5,203 bases of DNA from Methanospirillum sp. (GTDB taxonomy: Archaea > Halobacteriota > Methanomicrobia > Methanomicrobiales > Methanospirillaceae): the NCBI GenBank assembly GCA_028679485.1, contig JAJRBL010000137.1, forward strand, positions 1 through 5,203. Reading direction: 5' to 3'. Positions 5,097 to 5,203 of this stretch are shown here, piece by piece. The notes below the pieces were generated by a model. That model did no database searches, was not told the DNA's origin, and saw nothing but the letters and a program-made list of their open reading frames with translations. The position numbers and the translations under genes are program-made. Positions within the stretch are counted from its first letter, which is position 1, and each line of letters opens with the position of its first letter.

Positions 5097-5203
5097 GCAA
5101 CGATAAGCAGTGCAAGAGAGGCATAGGGCGTTATCCGTGAGATGAAACTGGAATAGTCCGAATAAATAACCTCTTTCTGACATAACTTCATGAGGTTCCA
5201 GTA
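5097..5203 (-). repeat. Right arm: inverted copy of a HyfC-like gene fragment
   Basis: This is the exact reverse complement of 4940-5046, reaching the last base of the window, so the copy may extend further in whatever lies beyond. It encodes, on the minus strand, the same HyfC-like residues 46-80 (from YWNLMKLCQKE onward). With zero differences there has been no divergence. A fold-back amplification or assembly chimera is the simplest source; a real recent inverted duplication is possible but unlikely at a sequence end. Confidence 0.95.

Noticed and set aside
5003..5191. 62-codon minus-strand open frame at the right end
   Set aside because: It is the inverted copy of the HyfC-like fragment; its last 13 residues come from reading back into the left arm antisense, so it is not a separate gene.
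4940..5203. Invertible switch, fold-back transposon or integron-like element
   Set aside because: The arms lie inside coding sequence, carry no recombinase or transposase, and are fully identical up to the sequence end; an artefact explains all of this more simply.

Overview
The window looks archaeal and most likely comes from a methanogenic euryarchaeon; Methanomicrobiales is my best guess. Reasons: moderate GC, TATA-like boxes about 25-30 nt upstream of start codons, near-leaderless starts beside SD-led operon-internal starts, an oligo-T terminator, and an Ech/Hyf-type membrane hydrogenase operon. The assignment is inference from style and gene content. No rRNA, tRNA, CRISPR or recognisable insertion sequence is present.

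Layout. (1) Positions 1-1414, minus strand: a tight three-gene operon, transcribed right to left. It encodes a 270-aa protein with a TrkA-C/RCK_C-like C-terminus and an 11-residue-repeat middle segment, then a 125-aa single-pass membrane coiled-coil protein starting at TTG, then a small acidic protein that runs off the left edge. (2) 1415-1564: divergent promoter region. (3) 1565-2179, plus strand: a beta-class carbonic anhydrase with intact zinc and catalytic motifs. (4) 2197-2607, minus strand, convergent with it: a standalone SLOG-family (DUF2493/YspA-like) protein with a good TATA box and an oligo-T terminator. (5) 2608-2876: divergent intergenic region with a perfect hairpin/palindrome and promoter candidates. 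(6) 2877-4808 and 4805 onward, plus strand: start of a membrane-bound group 4 [NiFe]-hydrogenase (Hyf/Ech-like) operon, with an antiporter-like HyfB/EchA subunit overlapping a HyfC/EchB (NuoH-family) subunit by 4 nt.

The right end is abnormal. The HyfC-like frame is intact to 5046; then a 50-nt spacer and a perfect 107-bp inverted copy of 4940-5046 run to the last base. The true continuation of the gene is readable on the opposite strand of the spacer. This is a fold-back (snap-back) duplication, most simply an amplification or assembly chimera at a contig end, so the apparent stop at 5068 should not be believed.

Functionally, the hydrogenase membrane arm would couple H2/ferredoxin chemistry to ion movement, and the carbonic anhydrase would interconvert CO2 and bicarbonate in a CO2-consuming cell. 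The minus-strand operon and the SLOG protein have no assigned role. I did not find a convincing new multi-gene system. The most novel-looking protein is the RCK_C/undecad-repeat protein with its membrane coiled-coil partner.
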